Translations under genes and position numbers: made by a program | From: Ruminococcus sp. | Lineage (GTDB): Bacteria; Bacillota; Clostridia; Oscillospirales; Ruminococcaceae | Direction: 5' to 3' | NCBI GenBank assembly: GCA_003488415.1 | Contig: DNLQ01000085.1 | Coordinates: forward strand, 1 to 7,645 | Length of the DNA: 7,645 nucleotides | Notes under the pieces: model-generated | The model's input: the letters and a program-made list of their open reading frames with translations, nothing else | Told to the model about the DNA's origin: nothing | The model's database searches: none | Shown: positions 6,374-7,645 of the stretch, piece after piece | Position numbering within the stretch: position 1 is the stretch's first letter | Layout: each line of letters starts with the position of its first letter

Positions 6374-7048
6374 ATGAAAAACGTAAGGAACGCATTTAAG
6401 CTGTACGCCAGGGCATCTCTTAATCCGTTTACTATCGGTTTCGGACTTTTTATGACAGTAGGTATGGCACTTGCTTTTATAATAGATCCCGATCCTGTGG
6501 GGAGCGAGGAATATATATCAATGATAGGTGCAGTTGGCATGGGACATATAGGAGCGCTGTTCATGGTCATGTTCGGAGCATTCAGGATCAATCAGAACAA
6601 GTTCTATGCAGCTGCAAACTGTGCCAGGGACATATATACAACAGCTCCCATAATAATGACGCTGATCGTGGAGCTTATATTCGATGCAGTAATTGCAGTG
6701 GCAGCAGGCATCAATCTGGGAATAACAGGAGTTGCTGATGTTGTATTCTTCAACGCTGTAAGCGGAGGGCTGCTTCTTATCGGAGCGGCAGCTATCAACA
6801 AGAAGGGGCTTTCACTGTTATACATCATCCCGTATTTCGGATTTATAGGTCTGACAAGAATAATAAAGAACTGCGGAAAGTTTGACAGCGGCTTCGGATT
6901 ATCCGTGTGGGAGTCTCTGCTCCTTGCAGTTGTGATATATGCACTCTGTGCAGCTTTCGCACTGATCGCAACAAGGCTCTGGTGGAGGAGAGGAAACAGG
7001 ATAGCAATAAAAGCGATTGTTGCATCGGATGTCTTTAACAGAGCATGA
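6374..7048 (+). CDS. ABC-2-like membrane protein, second of a pair
   Basis: Integral membrane protein of 224 residues and last gene of the operon. Hydrophobic segments lie at about 18-37, 49-71, 89-113, 121-141, 148-162 and 181-202, followed by a basic stretch (RLWWRRGNR). It shares the N-terminal KLY motif and the K-F-aromatic/N/D-x-Y block (76-88) with the preceding protein and has nearly the same length, so the transporter is probably ATPase dimer plus two different but related half-channels. AGGGAG at 6361-6366 overlaps the previous stop and is 7 bases from ATG 6374. No clear hairpin terminator follows, so reading into the next region cannot be excluded. The large minus-strand ORFs opposite this gene are shadows. 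Confidence 0.82.
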   Translation: MKNVRNAFKLYARASLNPFTIGFGLFMTVGMALAFIIDPDPVGSEEYISMIGAVGMGHIGALFMVMFGAFRINQNKFYAAANCARDIYTTAPIIMTLIVELIFDAVIAVAAGINLGITGVADVVFFNAVSGGLLLIGAAAINKKGLSLLYIIPYFGFIGLTRIIKNCGKFDSGFGLSVWESLLLAVVIYALCAAFALIATRLWWRRGNRIAIKAIVASDVFNRA

Positions 7049-7173
7049 AATGACTTCTGACTGCTGGGGGATAAAGTGTGCGGCGGATAATAAAGTACCA
7101 TTTTGTTCTTGAAGCGGTTAAGGAATTGATAAGAAGTTGTAAACAGAATGTTAAAGAACCGATTGGACAATTC

Positions 7174-7182
7174 TGCTATAAT
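7174..7182 (+). promoter_or_regulatory. Extended -10 promoter
   Basis: TGCTATAAT is a perfect extended -10 element. No good -35 stands 17 bases upstream (AAGAAC at 7154-7159), which extended -10 promoters tolerate. Transcription would start near 7189, ten bases before a strong ribosome binding site and about 335 bases before the next recognised gene. Confidence 0.6.
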
Positions 7183-7198
7183 GGATAAGGCAAAAGAG

Positions 7199-7227
7199 AA
7201 AGGAGTTCATCTGCCATGATCGGATAA
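7199..7227 (+). other. Ribosome binding site with a three-codon ORF (M-I-G-stop)
   Basis: AAAGGAG (7199-7205) lies 10 bases before ATG 7216, but the frame reads ATG ATC GGA TAA and stops at once. Either this is a minimal leader ORF that places a ribosome just before the hairpins at 7235, or it is the remnant of a lost gene start. No continuation in another frame is evident. Confidence 0.4.
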
Positions 7228-7234
7228 ATTTTAT

Positions 7235-7280
7235 ATAACATTACAATAATGTTATCTGGTTTTAAAGATATTGTAATGTT
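7235..7280 (+). repeat. Overlapping inverted repeats forming alternative hairpins
   Basis: ATAACATTA (7235-7243) pairs perfectly with TAATGTTAT (7247-7255) around the loop CAA. The overlapping 12-mer AACATTACAATA (7237-7248) also pairs perfectly with TATTGTAATGTT (7269-7280) around 20 bases. The two stems share one strand and exclude each other. No T-run follows, so neither is a plain terminator. At DNA level the dyad could instead be an operator; a TATAAT follows at 7288-7293. Confidence 0.7.
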
Positions 7281-7293
7281 GGCGGTGTATAAT

Positions 7294-7524
7294 AGCTTAC
7301 ATCACAGGCAGTTCAGTCGGAACACTAAATATGGTAATATCGGGCATAAAGTCCGGTAATATACAGAGCAAAGCGGAAGATACAGACATCATCGGGGATC
7401 AGTGATCCGGAAACACTGACATGACAGCACGATACAAGGGTACCAATGTATCAGATCAAGAAATTATCAAAGCATAGCTCAACAACCATTATATCAAATT
7501 CAAAGAAAGTGTAGGGAAATTATT
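7294..7524 (+). other. Long leader region before the secreted protein gene
   Basis: No gene is recognised here. Visible elements are a direct repeat GGTAATAT (7333-7340 and 7355-7362, 22 bases apart), the palindrome GGATCA-G-TGATCC (7396-7408), TCAGTG (7399-7404) with inverse CACTGA (7414-7419), and GATACA (7431-7436) with inverse TGTATC (7447-7452). The two stems sharing TCAGTG cannot form together. I do not recognise a known riboswitch class. If RNA starts at the TATAAT-bearing sites 7177 or 7288, this is a structured 5' untranslated region. Confidence 0.4.
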
Positions 7525-7645
7525 ATGAGAAAATCATTCAAAGCAATCATTTGTGCTGTTTCAGCATTGGTTATCTGCGCAGCACCTAACGCTGCAAACT
7601 ATGCAGGAATAGCTTCTCCAACAACGACTATTACGGCAGAGGCGG
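7525..7645 (+). CDS. Secreted protein, N-terminal signal peptide (3' end outside window)
   Basis: Only 40 codons are visible. They encode a signal peptide: basic MRKSFK, a hydrophobic core AIICAVSALVICAA, then a small/polar stretch rich in Ala, Thr and Pro. Signal peptidase I could cut at the Ala-Glu-Ala of residues 38-40, at the window edge; an earlier cut near 23-24 is possible. No lipobox of the usual L-A/S-G/A-C form is seen. AGGGA at 7513-7517, seven bases before ATG 7525, is a moderate ribosome binding site. The mature domain is outside the window, so function cannot be given. In such organisms many proteins of this kind are cell-surface or cellulosome parts; that is only context. Confidence 0.8.
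   Translation, partial: MRKSFKAIICAVSALVICAAPNAANYAGIASPTTTITAEA

Noticed and set aside
5980..6591. Minus-strand ORF of 203 codons, and a similar one at 6604-7170
   Set aside because: Their hydrophobic composition is the mirror of the two permease genes; no start signals are seen.
7301..7380. Resemblance to a c-di-GMP-I riboswitch (CACAGGCA and GCAAAGC fragments)
   Set aside because: The fragments are about 60 bases apart and the conserved core and stems between them are missing.

Overview
The window looks like chromosomal DNA of a fibre-degrading, cellulosome-forming gut Clostridia, most likely a Ruminococcus close to R. flavefaciens or R. champanellensis. The main evidence is the first gene: a GH48 cellobiohydrolase ending in a Thr/Pro linker and a dockerin of ruminococcal type. 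Strong AGGAGG-type ribosome binding sites, TTGACA/TATAAT promoters and simple hairpin terminators are also typical of Firmicutes. The species assignment is inference.

Layout, left to right. (1) 1-1706: 3' part of the GH48-dockerin cellulase, closed by a strong terminator (1739-1775). (2) 1788-3096: a tight two-gene unit, a histidine phosphatase and a protein carrying the R / STS / ExE motif set of ADP-ribosyltransferases. It ends in a hairpin terminator shared with the converging gene. (3) 3142-3861, minus strand: a coiled-coil protein of unknown function with a consensus promoter at 3933-3961. (4) 3962-4279: a regulatory region without genes, holding repeated ACTGTwTA elements in both orientations, then a TTGACA-17-TATACT promoter. 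(5) 4280-7048: a four-gene operon, YtrA-type GntR repressor, ABC ATPase and two related six-helix membrane proteins. (6) 7049-7524: about 475 bases without a recognised gene, with an extended -10 promoter, a ribosome binding site in front of a three-codon ORF, and overlapping inverted repeats that can form two mutually exclusive hairpins. (7) 7525 to the edge: start of a secreted protein with a signal peptide.

How the genes work together. The cellulase acts outside the cell on a scaffoldin. The GntR/ABC/permease operon has the layout of self-repressed export or envelope-stress modules of Firmicutes (YtrA class): the regulator probably binds the repeated elements and releases the operon when an unknown signal appears. 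The phosphatase/ADP-ribosyltransferase pair is the least expected part. Both are predicted to be cytoplasmic, they are probably cotranscribed, and no substrate can be named from the sequence.

Most promising for new biology are the phosphatase/ADP-ribosyltransferase pair, the ACTGTwTA array, and the leader at 7174-7293 with its minimal ORF and switching hairpins.
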